Part shown: positions 34,853 to 43,470 of the stretch, piece by piece
Numbering within the stretch: position 1 is the stretch's first letter
How the letters are laid out: each line of letters begins with the position of its first letter
The notes under the pieces: generated by a model
What the model was told of the DNA's origin: nothing
The model's database searches: none
Seen by the model: the letters and a program-made list of their open reading frames with translations, nothing else
Made by a program: the position numbers and the translations under genes
DNA from: Solirubrobacter soli DSM 22325
GTDB taxonomy: Bacteria > Actinomycetota > Thermoleophilia > Solirubrobacterales > Solirubrobacteraceae
Length of the DNA stretch: 64,000 nt
Reading direction: 5' to 3'
Assembly (NCBI RefSeq): GCF_000423665.1
Contig: NZ_AUIK01000031.1
Location: forward strand, 44,454-108,453

Positions 34853-37603
34853 GTGGCTGGAGAGGGTCAGGCGCGCATCACTGCTCGGGCGCGCACGCGT
34901 CGTCGGCCGGGGGCAGCGCGGTGGATCGTGCCCGCGCTGGTGCTGCAGGCCGGGCTCGCGGCGATCGACATCGTCTCGGGCGACCAGGTGGTGTTCACGA
35001 CCACGTTCGTGCTGGCGCCGTTCGCGCTGGCGGTGTCGGGTCGCACGCGCGCGACGGGCGCGCTCGCAGTGCTCGCGGTCGCGCTGGCGGTGGCGAGCGG
35101 GTACTGGAACCACTACGAGGGCAGCACCGATCACCTGTTGCGGATCGCGATCGTCGCGGCGGGCGGCGGGCTCGCCACGCTGTCCGCGGCGGCGCTCGAG
35201 CGGGCGGCCGAGCAGCGGCGGCGGATGGCGATCCTCGCGTCGCTCGGCCGACTGTCCGGCGCGCAGACCCTCAACGACGCGATCAAAGGACTCGCGGAGG
35301 CGCTGGTGCCCGCGGTGGGCGAGGGGTGCTGGGTCGACCTCCAGGACCCGGACGGCGAGAGCCGGCGCCTGTTCGAGCACGGCGTCGACGCCCCCGGGCT
35401 GCCGCAGACCGGTCCGAAACGCCTGCTCGAAGGCAACACCCGCGCGCTCGTACCGCTGGTCGCGGGCGATCGCACGACCGGCCTCCTCGGCCTGACCGCG
35501 CCGCCGAAGCACCCCTACGACGCCGACGAGCTGGAGTTCTTCACGGTCCTCGCGGGGCGGGTGGCGCTGGTGCTCGCGAACGCCCGTCTGGTGACCGACC
35601 TCAAGTCCACGCAGGCGCGCCTGGACGGCATCCTCAAGAGCCTCGCCGAGGCCGTGACGGTCAACGACGACCAGGGCCGCACGGTCTATGCCAACCCCGC
35701 GGCCGTGAAGCTGCTCGGGCTGGGATCGGCGAGCGAGGCGACCCGCGCCCGGCCGGGCGAGCTCGCCGCCCGCTTCGCGATCACCGACGAGCACGGCAAA
35801 CCGATCGTCACGGACGATCTGCCCGGGCGCAGGCTCGTGCGCGGGGAGCCCGCGCCGGAGCTGCTGACCCGCACGATCGACAAGCCGACGGGCCGCGCGT
35901 TCTGGCTGCTGACGAAGGCGACACTCCTGACCGACCAGGGGCGCGACTTCGCGGTCAACATCATCGAGGACGTCACCGAGGCGAAGGAGGCCGAGCAGCG
36001 TCAACGCTTCCTCGCGCAGGCCGGTCAGCTGTTGGCTTCGAGCCTCGACTACGAGCAGACGCTCCAGCGGGTGGCGCAGCTCGCGGTCCCGTGGCTGGCG
36101 GACTGGTGCGCGGTCGATCTGCCGGCAGCGGACGGGACGATCGAGCAGGTGGCGCTCGCCCACGCCGACCCGGACAAGCTCGCCGAGGCGCGGGAGCTCC
36201 GCCGCCGCTACCCGCCCCGCGCGACCGACGAGACCGGCGTGCCCGCGATCCTCAACGGCGGTCCACCCGAGCTCGTCACGGAGATCCCGGACACGCTGCT
36301 GGACGCCGCGATCGAGGATCCCGAGCAGCGCCGGGCGCTCAAAGCGCTGGGCATGCGGTCGGCGATGATCGTGCCGATGCGCCTGGGCGAGGAGACGCTC
36401 GGCGCGCTGACGTTCGTGACCTCCGACAGCGGCCGCCGCTTCGACGAGACCGACTTCGCGTTCGCCCAGGACCTCGCGCTCCGCGCCGCCGCCGCGGTCC
36501 AGAACGCGCGCCTCTACGCGGCACAACGACGAGTCGCGTACACGCTCCAGGCGAGCCTTCTGCCCGACACGCTCCCGCCGATCCCCGGATACACGCTCGC
36601 TGCCGCCTACCAGGCGGGGGAGCTCGGCGCGGACGTCGGCGGCGACTTCTACGACGTCGTCCCGACCGCCAATCCCGCCGCCCACCTCGTCTTCCTCGGC
36701 GATGTCACAGGCAAGGGGATCGACGCCGCCGCTCTCACTTCGCGGGTCCGCCACTCGATCCGCACCGCCGCCCGCTTCAACCCCAACCCGAGCGCGATCC
36801 TCCAACTCGTCAACGAGATCCTGGTGGAAGATCAGCGGCTCGCTCCGGTGTCGCTCGTGGCGCTGCTCGTCGAGGGGGACGACGTGACGATCGCGGCCGC
36901 CGGCCACCCGCCGCCGCTGCTGCGCCGCCGAGGCGCGGCCGGGCGCGGCGCGGGCGCGGCGGGCGTAGGCGTGGCGGGCGGCGGCGAGGGCGTGGGCGCG
37001 GCGGGCGCTGGCGAGGGCGTGGGCGCGGCGGGCGGCGGCGAGGGCGTGGGCGCGGCGGGCGGCGGCGAGGGCGTGGGCGCGGCGGGCGGCGGCGAGGGCG
37101 TGGCCGCGGCGGGCGGCGGCGAGAGCGTGGCTACGGCGGGCGGCGGCGAGGGCATGGCCGCGGCGAGCGGCGGCGAGGGCATGGCCGCGGCGAGTGGCGG
37201 CGAGGGTGTGGCCACGGCGGGCGGCGGCGAGAGCGTGGCCACGGCGGGCGGCGACGAGGGCGTGGCGACGGCGGGGCGCGGCGAGGGCGCAGACGCCGCG
37301 GGGCGTGGCGAGGTCGTCCCGGTGGGCCCCGGCGGCATCCTGCTCGGCGTCGCGCCCACGCGGGCGTTCGAGCAGGAGACCATCAGCCTCGCGCCCGGCG
37401 ACGCCATCCTGCTCTACACCGACGGCGTGACCGACACGCCCGGGGCCCGCGACCGGTTCGGCGGCGAGCGGCTCAAGGAGGCGTTCGCCGCGGCGCCTGA
37501 CGACGCCACCCAGATCCTCAGGAGGATCGAGGCGACGATCAATGCGTTCCAGGCCGACACGGCGACGGATGACCGCGCGCTGCTCGTCCTGCGTCGCGGC
37601 TGA
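34853..37603 (+). CDS. Membrane GAF-PAS-GAF protein serine phosphatase (SpoIIE/PP2C type)
   Basis: A 916-residue regulator. Residues about 22-105 hold hydrophobic membrane segments. A GAF-like domain (about 120-245), a PAS domain (about 260-380, starting LDGILKSLAEAVTVNDDQG) and a second GAF (about 385-560) follow. The SpoIIE-type PP2C domain starts near 575 with GADVGGDFYDVV and LGDVTGKGIDAA (metal aspartates) and ends LYTDGVTD and TDDRALLVLRR. A run of about 13 nine-residue Gly/Ala/Glu repeats interrupts the PP2C domain after AAGHPPPLLRRR. Such phosphatases usually act on anti-anti-sigma factors. The GTG start has TAGGAT 10 nt upstream. No sigma-factor partner is adjacent. Confidence 0.85.
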   Translation: MAGEGQARITARARTRRRPGAARWIVPALVLQAGLAAIDIVSGDQVVFTTTFVLAPFALAVSGRTRATGALAVLAVALAVASGYWNHYEGSTDHLLRIAIVAAGGGLATLSAAALERAAEQRRRMAILASLGRLSGAQTLNDAIKGLAEALVPAVGEGCWVDLQDPDGESRRLFEHGVDAPGLPQTGPKRLLEGNTRALVPLVAGDRTTGLLGLTAPPKHPYDADELEFFTVLAGRVALVLANARLVTDLKSTQARLDGILKSLAEAVTVNDDQGRTVYANPAAVKLLGLGSASEATRARPGELAARFAITDEHGKPIVTDDLPGRRLVRGEPAPELLTRTIDKPTGRAFWLLTKATLLTDQGRDFAVNIIEDVTEAKEAEQRQRFLAQAGQLLASSLDYEQTLQRVAQLAVPWLADWCAVDLPAADGTIEQVALAHADPDKLAEARELRRRYPPRATDETGVPAILNGGPPELVTEIPDTLLDAAIEDPEQRRALKALGMRSAMIVPMRLGEETLGALTFVTSDSGRRFDETDFAFAQDLALRAAAAVQNARLYAAQRRVAYTLQASLLPDTLPPIPGYTLAAAYQAGELGADVGGDFYDVVPTANPAAHLVFLGDVTGKGIDAAALTSRVRHSIRTAARFNPNPSAILQLVNEILVEDQRLAPVSLVALLVEGDDVTIAAAGHPPPLLRRRGAAGRGAGAAGVGVAGGGEGVGAAGAGEGVGAAGGGEGVGAAGGGEGVGAAGGGEGVAAAGGGESVATAGGGEGMAAASGGEGMAAASGGEGVATAGGGESVATAGGDEGVATAGRGEGADAAGRGEVVPVGPGGILLGVAPTRAFEQETISLAPGDAILLYTDGVTDTPGARDRFGGERLKEAFAAAPDDATQILRRIEATINAFQADTATDDRALLVLRRG
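36940..37315 (+). repeat. 27-bp in-frame tandem repeat inside the PP2C gene
   Basis: About 13 copies of a 27-bp unit encoding GEGVGAAGG-like nonapeptides, drifting to GEGMAAASG and GESVATAGG toward the 3' side. It lies between two conserved strands of the phosphatase domain (after GHPPPLL, before VGPGGILLG), so it should form a surface loop. Confidence 0.85.
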
Positions 37604-37618
37604 CTACGATCCACCGCG

Positions 37619-38293
37619 ATGTCATCCGCACCACCCCCGCCAGGAGCCGGAGGCGGCGTACCCGCCGGCCGGTCGATCTCGGTTGCGTTCGAGTCCGGCC
37701 GGCGCATGGCGCCCGACGCGCTGCGGCTGAGCCCGAACGGCGCGACGCTCGAGGTCGACTCGATCTTGAGGGTGCCGCTCAAACTCACGCTGGGTCAGTT
37801 GCACCTCGCGCAGGTCGATCGCGGGCCGGCGAAGGTTCGCGGGCAGGCGGGCCGGTTCGCCGTGCTGCGACGGCTCTCCGCGACGGCGGTGGTCCCGCGC
37901 GAGCAGGGGATCGAGGGATGGCTGTGGACGAGCATCGGCGGATCGGCGCTGACGCTCGTGGGGGATGAGGACGCGGCGCCGACGGGCGCGCTGCTGTTCA
38001 CCAAGCCGCTCGGGCCGAACGACCTCAAGGACGCGATGAAGCCCGAGGCGTTCGACGCGCTCGTGGCGCGATCGCCGCTCGGAATCCCGGCGGTACCAGG
38101 GTTTTTGTTCCGGGTGCAGGAGCCGGCGAACGCCGAGACCGCGTTCCGGGCGTACGGGCTGCTCAGGCCGCTGACGGACCGTGAGGTCCCGCCGACGATG
38201 CGTCGTTCCCTGCCGACCGACAAATCGGCAGATCCGACGATCCAAGGGCCGTCGCAGGGCCCCAAGGGCTCGGTCGCGCCGCCGGGCTTCTAG
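37619..38293 (+). CDS. Hypothetical protein
   Basis: A 224-residue protein with no signal peptide or clear membrane helix. It opens with a Pro/Gly-rich stretch. A predicted beta-rich core follows (ALRLSPNGATLEVDSILRV, then GWLWTSIGGSALTLVGDED) and a disordered tail. The core might be a PH-like or small barrel fold, but no family is recognised. TACGAT lies 8 nt before the ATG at 37619, in keeping with a leaderless message. It is 15 bp after the phosphatase gene and may be co-expressed. Confidence 0.7.
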   Translation: MSSAPPPPGAGGGVPAGRSISVAFESGRRMAPDALRLSPNGATLEVDSILRVPLKLTLGQLHLAQVDRGPAKVRGQAGRFAVLRRLSATAVVPREQGIEGWLWTSIGGSALTLVGDEDAAPTGALLFTKPLGPNDLKDAMKPEAFDALVARSPLGIPAVPGFLFRVQEPANAETAFRAYGLLRPLTDREVPPTMRRSLPTDKSADPTIQGPSQGPKGSVAPPGF

Positions 38294-38304
38294 CCTGTCG
38301 GCCC

Positions 38305-38496
38305 GTGAGCGCCACGACCGAGCACGATCCCAGCACCTGTACGGCCTGCCGCGGCAGCGGCGAACTGATCTCCGGCCTCGGTGGGGAGTCCCACCGCGTC
38401 CGCTGCCCGTGGTGCGACGGCACCGGGCGGTTCGACCCGGCGCGCGACGCGCAGGCCCCGGCCCGCGAGGGCCATCCGGCCGACCAGCCCGCGTAA
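38305..38496 (+). CDS. Small zinc-ribbon protein with DnaJ-type CxxCxGxG motifs
   Basis: A 63-residue protein with two CxxCxGxG motifs (CTACRGSG at residues 12-19, CPWCDGTG at 34-41), the zinc-binding repeat of DnaJ central domains, but no J-domain. Such mini proteins often serve as protein-disulfide or chaperone accessories. The GTG start has TAGCCT 8 nt upstream. It lies immediately before the pilin-like gene at 38542. Whether it serves pilin folding is unknown. Confidence 0.7.
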   Translation: MSATTEHDPSTCTACRGSGELISGLGGESHRVRCPWCDGTGRFDPARDAQAPAREGHPADQPA

Positions 38497-38504
38497 GCGG
38501 GGAC

Positions 38505-38531
38505 TAAAGCCCGAGCGCCCCCGGTCGAACA
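38505..38531 (+). promoter_or_regulatory. Weak sigma-28/WhiG-like promoter candidate before the pilin-like gene
   Basis: TAAA at 38505-38508, 15 nt, then GTCGAACA at 38524-38531, ending 10 nt before the ATG at 38542. The -35 is perfect, the -10 matches 5 of 8 positions of GCCGATAA, and the spacing is one base short compared with the strong sites. Confidence 0.3.
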
Positions 38532-38541
38532 CCCGGGGGAC

Positions 38542-38982
38542 ATGGTTCGCTCACGCCTCCGCGCCGACGACGGCTTCACGCTTGTCGAGATGCTCGTCGT
38601 CACCCTCATCATCGGCGTTCTCGCCGCGGTCGCACTCGCCACCTTCCTCAACCAGCGCGCCAAGGCGCAGGACGCTGAGGCCAAGACGTCGACGGTCACC
38701 GCCGCGAAGGCGATCGAGGCCTACAGCACCGACTACGACGGCGCCTACGACGGCGCCACGGTGGACGAGCTGACGAAGATCGAGCCGGCGCTGGGCAAGG
38801 CCCGCGGGCTGGCGATCGACGTGAACGGCCACACGTTCACGGTCAGCGTCGTGTCGGCGGCGTCGGAGGGCACCGTGTTCAGCATCTCGCGGGCCGCGGA
38901 CGGCCTCTCGACGCGCGATTGCACCAACCCCGGGACGGGCGGCTGCCACGCCGACCTGGACGCCGGCGGCAACCGCTGGTGA
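38542..38982 (+). CDS. Type IV pilin-like protein (PilA paralog)
   Basis: A 146-residue prepilin. A short basic leader (MVRSRLRADDG) is followed by FTLVEMLVVTLIIGVLAAV with Glu at position +5, the cleavage and methylation signature recognised by PilD. The helix runs into FLNQRAKAQDAEAKT, and a globular head follows that ends in a Cys pair (CTNPGTGGC). It is a clear paralog of the pilin at 43631, sharing the FLNQRAKAQD segment and the same head layout. It heads a group of minor prepilin genes and may be a minor or alternative pilin. Confidence 0.9.
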   Translation: MVRSRLRADDGFTLVEMLVVTLIIGVLAAVALATFLNQRAKAQDAEAKTSTVTAAKAIEAYSTDYDGAYDGATVDELTKIEPALGKARGLAIDVNGHTFTVSVVSAASEGTVFSISRAADGLSTRDCTNPGTGGCHADLDAGGNRW

Positions 38983-39011
38983 GCGGCCGTACGGTCGTCA
39001 CCCCATCCGGC

Positions 39012-39039
39012 TCAACCCGCGGCTGACAACCGCCGATGA
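39012..39039 (+). promoter_or_regulatory. Sigma-28/WhiG-type promoter, leaderless, minor prepilin operon
   Basis: TCAA at 39012-39015, 16 nt, GCCGATGA at 39032-39039. The predicted transcript start (7-8 nt downstream) coincides with the ATG at 39048. The other candidate ATG at 39036 lies inside the -10 box, so the promoter also decides the start codon. Confidence 0.6.
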
Positions 39040-39047
39040 ACCTCCCG

Positions 39048-40472
39048 ATGGCCAAATCGCGCTCTTCTTCAGAAGCCGGCTTCGCGATGATCGAAGTCAT
39101 CGTCAGCGCGGTGGTGCTCGCCATCGTCGCGCTGGCGGTTCTGTCCGGAATCGACGGCGCCCAGGGTTCGTCGGCGCGTGAGAAGGCCCGCGCGGTCGCC
39201 GGCGCACTGGCCGAGCAGGATCAGGAGCGGATGCGCTCGATGTCGGTCGAGACCCTGCGCGCCGTGCCGCAGATGGCGCCGCAGACGATCGACGGCGCGA
39301 CCTACACGATCAAGTCCGAGGCCCAGTGGGTCACCGACGACACGGGCGGCACCCCGGCCTGCGGCAACTCGAGCAACAACGCCGAGTACTTCCACATCAC
39401 CACGACGGTGACGTCGGCGATCACCGGGACGAGGATCCCGCCGGTCAAGATCGACTCGCTGGTCAGCCCGAGCGTCGCCTACTCCCAGTCCCACGGCACG
39501 ATCGGCGCCAAGATCGTCGACCGCAACGGCAACGGCCTGGCGGGCATCGCGGTCAGCGGCACCGGCCCATCGGCGCTGGGCACGCAGGTCACCGACCAGA
39601 ACGGCTGCGTCCTCTGGCGCTCGGTCGACGTCGGCGCCTACACGATCACGCTCAGCCAGTCGGGCTTCTGCGACGAACTGGGCAACACGAACGTCAGCCG
39701 CGACCAGACGGTCAGCGCCAACACGGTCAGCTTCGTCACGGTCCGCTACGACCGCTGCTCCTCCTCGATCGTCAACGTCCGCACGTACCAGCCGGGTACG
39801 GCGCTTAGCACGTCTTCGACGCTGGCCTCGAAGGCACGCGAGATCACGGACATCAGCTCCAATGGCTCGCTGAAGACCTGGACGCCTGCGTCAGGCACCA
39901 GCGCGAGCACATTCACGCTCACCAACCTCTTCCCGTACCCGTCCTCTCCGTACGGCTTCTTCACCGGCGAGTGCCAGTACCAGAGCCCGGCCAAGCTCGG
40001 CGCCACCGACTACTTCACCACGACGAACCCCGGCGCCTCGATCACCGCAGACCCCAGCAGGCCGAACCAGCCGGCGTACGTCTACCAACCGCCGTTGAAC
40101 ATGCGCGTCACGCGCAACTCGGCGGGAACGAGCTTCGCCGTCGGATCGATCGACGTGGTCTTCACGCTCGTCAAGCCGGCCGCGTTCGCCTCGGACACCT
40201 GCACCGACGAGGTCTTCAAGTACACGGTCATGGACTACCCGCCGACGGGGTGGGGAACGCGCCCGTCCTCGCCGAACTACTACGGCTACGTCTCGCAGGA
40301 CTCGACGACGTACGACCCGGGGTTGCCGTACGGGAACTACACGATCTGCCTGCGGGACAAGACGAACAACAAGGGCGTCGCAGCAGGGAGCTTCGACAAC
40401 ACGAAGTCGACTGCGCAGGGCTTGACGACGATCGCCGTGTCGAGCGGCTGGCAGGGGACGACGACGTGCTGA
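39048..40472 (+). CDS. Large minor prepilin with an inserted carboxypeptidase-regulatory-like domain
   Basis: A 474-residue prepilin (478 if the ATG at 39036 were used). The leader MAKSRSSSEAG precedes FAMIEVIVSAVVLAIVALAVL, with Glu at +5, so PilD processing is likely. The large C-terminal part contains a beta-sandwich segment, about residues 150-215 (GAKIVDRNGNGLAGIAVSG, CVLWRSVDVGAYTITLSQ). That segment resembles CNA-B or carboxypeptidase-regulatory domains, followed by a Thr/Ser/Tyr-rich region with several cysteines. It could form part of a pilus tip complex with the next two proteins. The stop overlaps the next GTG start, so the three are an operon. Confidence 0.85.
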   Translation: MAKSRSSSEAGFAMIEVIVSAVVLAIVALAVLSGIDGAQGSSAREKARAVAGALAEQDQERMRSMSVETLRAVPQMAPQTIDGATYTIKSEAQWVTDDTGGTPACGNSSNNAEYFHITTTVTSAITGTRIPPVKIDSLVSPSVAYSQSHGTIGAKIVDRNGNGLAGIAVSGTGPSALGTQVTDQNGCVLWRSVDVGAYTITLSQSGFCDELGNTNVSRDQTVSANTVSFVTVRYDRCSSSIVNVRTYQPGTALSTSSTLASKAREITDISSNGSLKTWTPASGTSASTFTLTNLFPYPSSPYGFFTGECQYQSPAKLGATDYFTTTNPGASITADPSRPNQPAYVYQPPLNMRVTRNSAGTSFAVGSIDVVFTLVKPAAFASDTCTDEVFKYTVMDYPPTGWGTRPSSPNYYGYVSQDSTTYDPGLPYGNYTICLRDKTNNKGVAAGSFDNTKSTAQGLTTIAVSSGWQGTTTC

Positions 40473-41248
40473 TCAGCCGCCTTCGCGACGAGCGCGGCAT
40501 GACGCTCACCGAGGCCCTCGCGGCCATCTCGATCGCGATGATCGTCTCGCTCGCGGCGTTCTCCCTGGTCGAGGCCGTGATGAAGCGGTCCGGCGAGACG
40601 AGCTCGCGCGTGGAGACCACGCAGCGCGCCCGCCAGGCGATGGACAACATCACCCGCGACCTGCGCTCCCAGGTCTGCGTGTTGCGCACGGACGGCACGG
40701 CGATGACGACCGCCCGCTCGGTCTATGCGGCGGGTCCCAACTCGATCACGTTCTTCGGCGACACGGCCGACGAGAGCTGGAGGACCGGCGTCACGGCGAT
40801 GCCGATCCCGACGCTGCGCACGATCGCGCTGAGCGGCGGGGCCGTCAATCCGACCACCGGGCTGCTCCTCGGCGCCACCATCAACGAGACGATCCGCCCC
40901 GGTGCCAGCGACGTCAACGGCGTCACCTACGCGAGCGCGACCGGTCAGACGACGCGCACCGAGCTCTCGGAGGCGATGCCGGTCAAGGACGCGGGCGGGA
41001 ACGACCTGCCGATCTTCACCTACTGGGCGTATGACACCGCGACCCCGCCGGCGACCACGGTGCAGCTCGGCGCGAACGGCGCCACGCTGACCGACGCCGA
41101 GGCGGCGCAGGTCGCCCGCATCCGGATCAACTTCCGCGTGCTCCCGGCGGGGAAGAACACCGTCCGCGGCTCGACGGTGATCCAGGACGAGATCACCGTC
41201 CGCACCGTCGATCCCGACTCCGCCAACCCGAGGCCGACATGCATCTGA
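40466..41248 (+). CDS. Minor prepilin, PilW/PilJ-like
   Basis: A 260-residue prepilin. After a short leader ending ERG the helix MTLTEALAAISIAMIVSLA begins, with Glu at +5. Then follows RRVETTQRARQAMDNITRDLR-type text (here SRVETTQRARQAMDNI), typical of PilW/PilJ-like minor pilins. The GTG start at 40466 overlaps the previous stop; the frame is open upstream but that part is only a shadow of the previous gene. The stop overlaps the next ATG by 10 bp. It is probably a component of the pilus-initiating minor pilin complex. Confidence 0.87.
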   Translation: MLISRLRDERGMTLTEALAAISIAMIVSLAAFSLVEAVMKRSGETSSRVETTQRARQAMDNITRDLRSQVCVLRTDGTAMTTARSVYAAGPNSITFFGDTADESWRTGVTAMPIPTLRTIALSGGAVNPTTGLLLGATINETIRPGASDVNGVTYASATGQTTRTELSEAMPVKDAGGNDLPIFTYWAYDTATPPATTVQLGANGATLTDAEAAQVARIRINFRVLPAGKNTVRGSTVIQDEITVRTVDPDSANPRPTCI

Positions 41249-42957
41249 ACCAGCGCCCCGCGATCCGCTCCGAGCGCGGCTTCTCGATGTTCATCGTGCT
41301 GATGGCGCTGACCGTCACGGCGATGTTCGTGGCCGCGTCGTTCGCCGCGGTCAACGGCGACCTGCCGCAGTCGGCGACCGCCAAGAACCGCAAGTCGACC
41401 TACGCGGCTGCGGAGGCCGGTCTCGCCTTCTATCTCAACCACCTGCAGCAGGACCCGGACTACTGGACCCTGTGCGACAAGGCGCCCGACCCCAACGCGT
41501 CGGAGCGGAGCCCGATCAACCTGCAGTGGGACGGGGCCGGCAACGACCCCCGCACCTGGCGCACGGTGCCCGGCACCACGGCGCAGTACACGATCGAGCT
41601 GCTCGAGACCAAGAACTACCCGAACGGCTGCGTCACGACCGACCAGAAGTCGATCATCGACGAGTCCACGGGCACGTTCAAGGTCCGCTTCACCGGCCGG
41701 CCGTCGCCGAGCTCGTCGATGCACCGCAGCATCGTGGCGACGTTCCGCCGCGACTCGTTCCTGAACTTCGTGTACTTCACCGAGTTCGAGGACATCGACC
41801 CGAACGCGCTGTCGGACTCGACGGCTCGCGCGACGGCACTGTCCAAGTGCGCGGAGAAGTACCGCACGGCGCGCGCGTCGACGACCGCGAACGGCTGCCC
41901 GTACGGGAACGAGATCACCTTCCCGGACGGCGACAAGGTCAACGGCCCGCTGCACACCAACGACGAGAGCCTGATGACCTGCGGCACGCCGACGTTCGGT
42001 CGCGACAAGACGATCGGCGGCGCGACGATGAGCCCGAAGACGGACACGATCGAGGTCCGCGGCCCGCTGCCGGGCTACGCCGGGCGCCAGTCGGTGACGC
42101 AGGGCAGCCGTAGCTACACCGGCTGCTCCACCAACCCGACGATCAACACGCCGACCGGCAAGTTCACGCCGAACGCCAAGTACCTGCAGATGCCGCAGTC
42201 CAACCAGAAGCTCGCGGAGGTCGCGCAGTCCAACGGCACGTATTACACGGGCAAGACGATCATCCGGCTCAACAACACGACGATGGACGTCACCAACTAC
42301 GCGGCCAACGGCACCTCGACGACCAGGACGGGCGTGGCCTGGCCGAACAACGGCGTGCTCTATGTCGACAACGCCGGCACGTGCTCGGGCGAGTACCCGA
42401 CCGACGCCAACTACGACGAGGCGGCGGCCTGCGGCAACGTCTACGTGAGCGGCACCTACGCCAAGTCGCTGACGATCGCGTCGCGCAACGACATCATCGT
42501 CAAGCCGACGATCGGCGCCAAGCTCAACAACAACTCGACCGACTCGGACCTCAAGGGCGCGTCGGACGCCACGCTCGGCCTGATCGCCGACAACTTCATC
42601 CGCGTCGGCCACCGCGTCGCGACCGACTCCAGCGGCGACTGCGACAACTACGCGCCGACCAACGAGCCGACGGTCCTGAACGTGCGCATCGAGGCGGCGA
42701 TCCTGTCGCTCAAGCACTCGTTCATCGCCGACAACTACAACTGCGGCAAGCTCGGCACGCTGACCATCGTCGGCGCCATCGCCCAGCGCTACCGCGGCAC
42801 GGTGTCGACGTTCAGCGGCACGACGATCGTCACCGGCTTCACCAAGAACTACTGGTACGACGACCGCTTCCGGTACCGGTCACCCCCGTACTTCCTGAGC
42901 CCGCTCGACTCCGCATGGGATGTCGTCAGGGTCCACGAACAGGTCCCGGCCCGCTAG
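41239..42957 (+). CDS. Large PilX/GspK-like pilus assembly protein
   Basis: A 572-residue prepilin-like protein with leader MHLNQRPAIRSERG followed by FSMFIVLMALTVTAMFVAASF. It has no Glu at +5, the feature of PilX/GspK-type minor pilins that cap the tip. The next part has KSTYAAAEAGLAFYLNHL, a conserved PilX-like helix. The long C-terminal region is rich in Asn, Thr and Tyr, with several Cys, and has parallel-beta-like features (NNTTMDVTNYAANGTS, IVTGFTKNYWYDDRFRY). It completes a three-gene operon of tip-type prepilins. A strong terminator follows. Confidence 0.87.
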   Translation: MHLNQRPAIRSERGFSMFIVLMALTVTAMFVAASFAAVNGDLPQSATAKNRKSTYAAAEAGLAFYLNHLQQDPDYWTLCDKAPDPNASERSPINLQWDGAGNDPRTWRTVPGTTAQYTIELLETKNYPNGCVTTDQKSIIDESTGTFKVRFTGRPSPSSSMHRSIVATFRRDSFLNFVYFTEFEDIDPNALSDSTARATALSKCAEKYRTARASTTANGCPYGNEITFPDGDKVNGPLHTNDESLMTCGTPTFGRDKTIGGATMSPKTDTIEVRGPLPGYAGRQSVTQGSRSYTGCSTNPTINTPTGKFTPNAKYLQMPQSNQKLAEVAQSNGTYYTGKTIIRLNNTTMDVTNYAANGTSTTRTGVAWPNNGVLYVDNAGTCSGEYPTDANYDEAAACGNVYVSGTYAKSLTIASRNDIIVKPTIGAKLNNNSTDSDLKGASDATLGLIADNFIRVGHRVATDSSGDCDNYAPTNEPTVLNVRIEAAILSLKHSFIADNYNCGKLGTLTIVGAIAQRYRGTVSTFSGTTIVTGFTKNYWYDDRFRYRSPPYFLSPLDSAWDVVRVHEQVPAR

Positions 42958-42961
42958 TCCA

Positions 42962-42986
42962 CTCGGCCCGCCCCCGGCGGGCCGAG
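42962..42986. terminator. Bidirectional intrinsic terminator
   Basis: CTCGGCCCGCC (42962-42972), loop CCC, GGCGGGCCGAG (42976-42986): an 11-bp perfect stem lying between the convergent ends of the PilX-like gene and the 43404 gene. The T-tract is short, as is usual at this G+C content. Confidence 0.7.
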
Positions 42987-42990
42987 CCCG

Positions 42991-43404
42991 TTAATGGACC
43001 TCGAGCGTCCCCAGCGTCCGGTTGTCGCTGAGCAGCACGAGCGGGTACGTGCCCGGCGTGTCGGCCAGCCACTCGAACTCCGCCGGCGTGTCCGTCTCGA
43101 CGTCCTCGACGGAGACATCGCCGAACGCCACGCTGTCCGGCTCGTCGCCGTCCACGATGATCTGGACCCGATCGCCGATCTCGGCGTCCACCGTCTTGCC
43201 GGCAGGACCTGGCGCAGTCGAGAGCTTCATCGTGACGTCGAAGGCGTCGGGGTCGGTCAGCGAGTCCGCGGAGGCGGTCGCAGTGGGCGCAACCGACGCT
43301 GTAGAGCCGTTTTTCGAGCCCTGGTCCGGGGGTGAGATGGTGACGACGAGGACCATCAGGCCCAAGAGCGCCAGCACGATCACGGTTGTCCGTCGGGTCA
43401 TCAC
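42991..43404 (-). CDS. Membrane-anchored/secreted cupredoxin-like protein
   Basis: A 137-residue protein with an N-terminal hydrophobic segment (TTVIVLALLGLMVLVVTIS) that is either a signal peptide or an anchor, then a Ser/Thr/Ala linker. The 85-residue domain (FDVTMKL, IGDRVQIIVDGDEPDSVAFGD, EFEWLADTPGTYPLVLL) looks like a cupredoxin fold, but the His/Cys/Met copper ligands are absent, so it would not bind copper in the usual way. TAAGCT lies 8 nt before the ATG at 43404. It diverges from the main pilin transcription unit. Confidence 0.75.
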   Translation of the reverse strand: MMTRRTTVIVLALLGLMVLVVTISPPDQGSKNGSTASVAPTATASADSLTDPDAFDVTMKLSTAPGPAGKTVDAEIGDRVQIIVDGDEPDSVAFGDVSVEDVETDTPAEFEWLADTPGTYPLVLLSDNRTLGTLEVH

Positions 43405-43426
43405 CCCATGTCAGCTTAGTTGGGGG

Positions 43427-43454
43427 TAAAGGACGCCACGCGAAGTGCCGATAC
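43427..43454 (+). promoter_or_regulatory. Sigma-28/WhiG-type promoter of the major pilin
   Basis: TAAA at 43427-43430, 16 nt, GCCGATAC at 43447-43454. This is the only strong site of this kind here that is not leaderless: transcription would start near 43461, about 10 nt before the riboswitch aptamer. Confidence 0.65.
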
Positions 43455-43470
43455 CGGGAGTAGCCAGACC

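Noticed and set aside
5487..38500. The accessory stretch as a classical genomic island or prophage
   Set aside because: No integrase, transposase, att-like direct repeats, tRNA or phage structural gene was found, and base composition stays similar to the surroundings.
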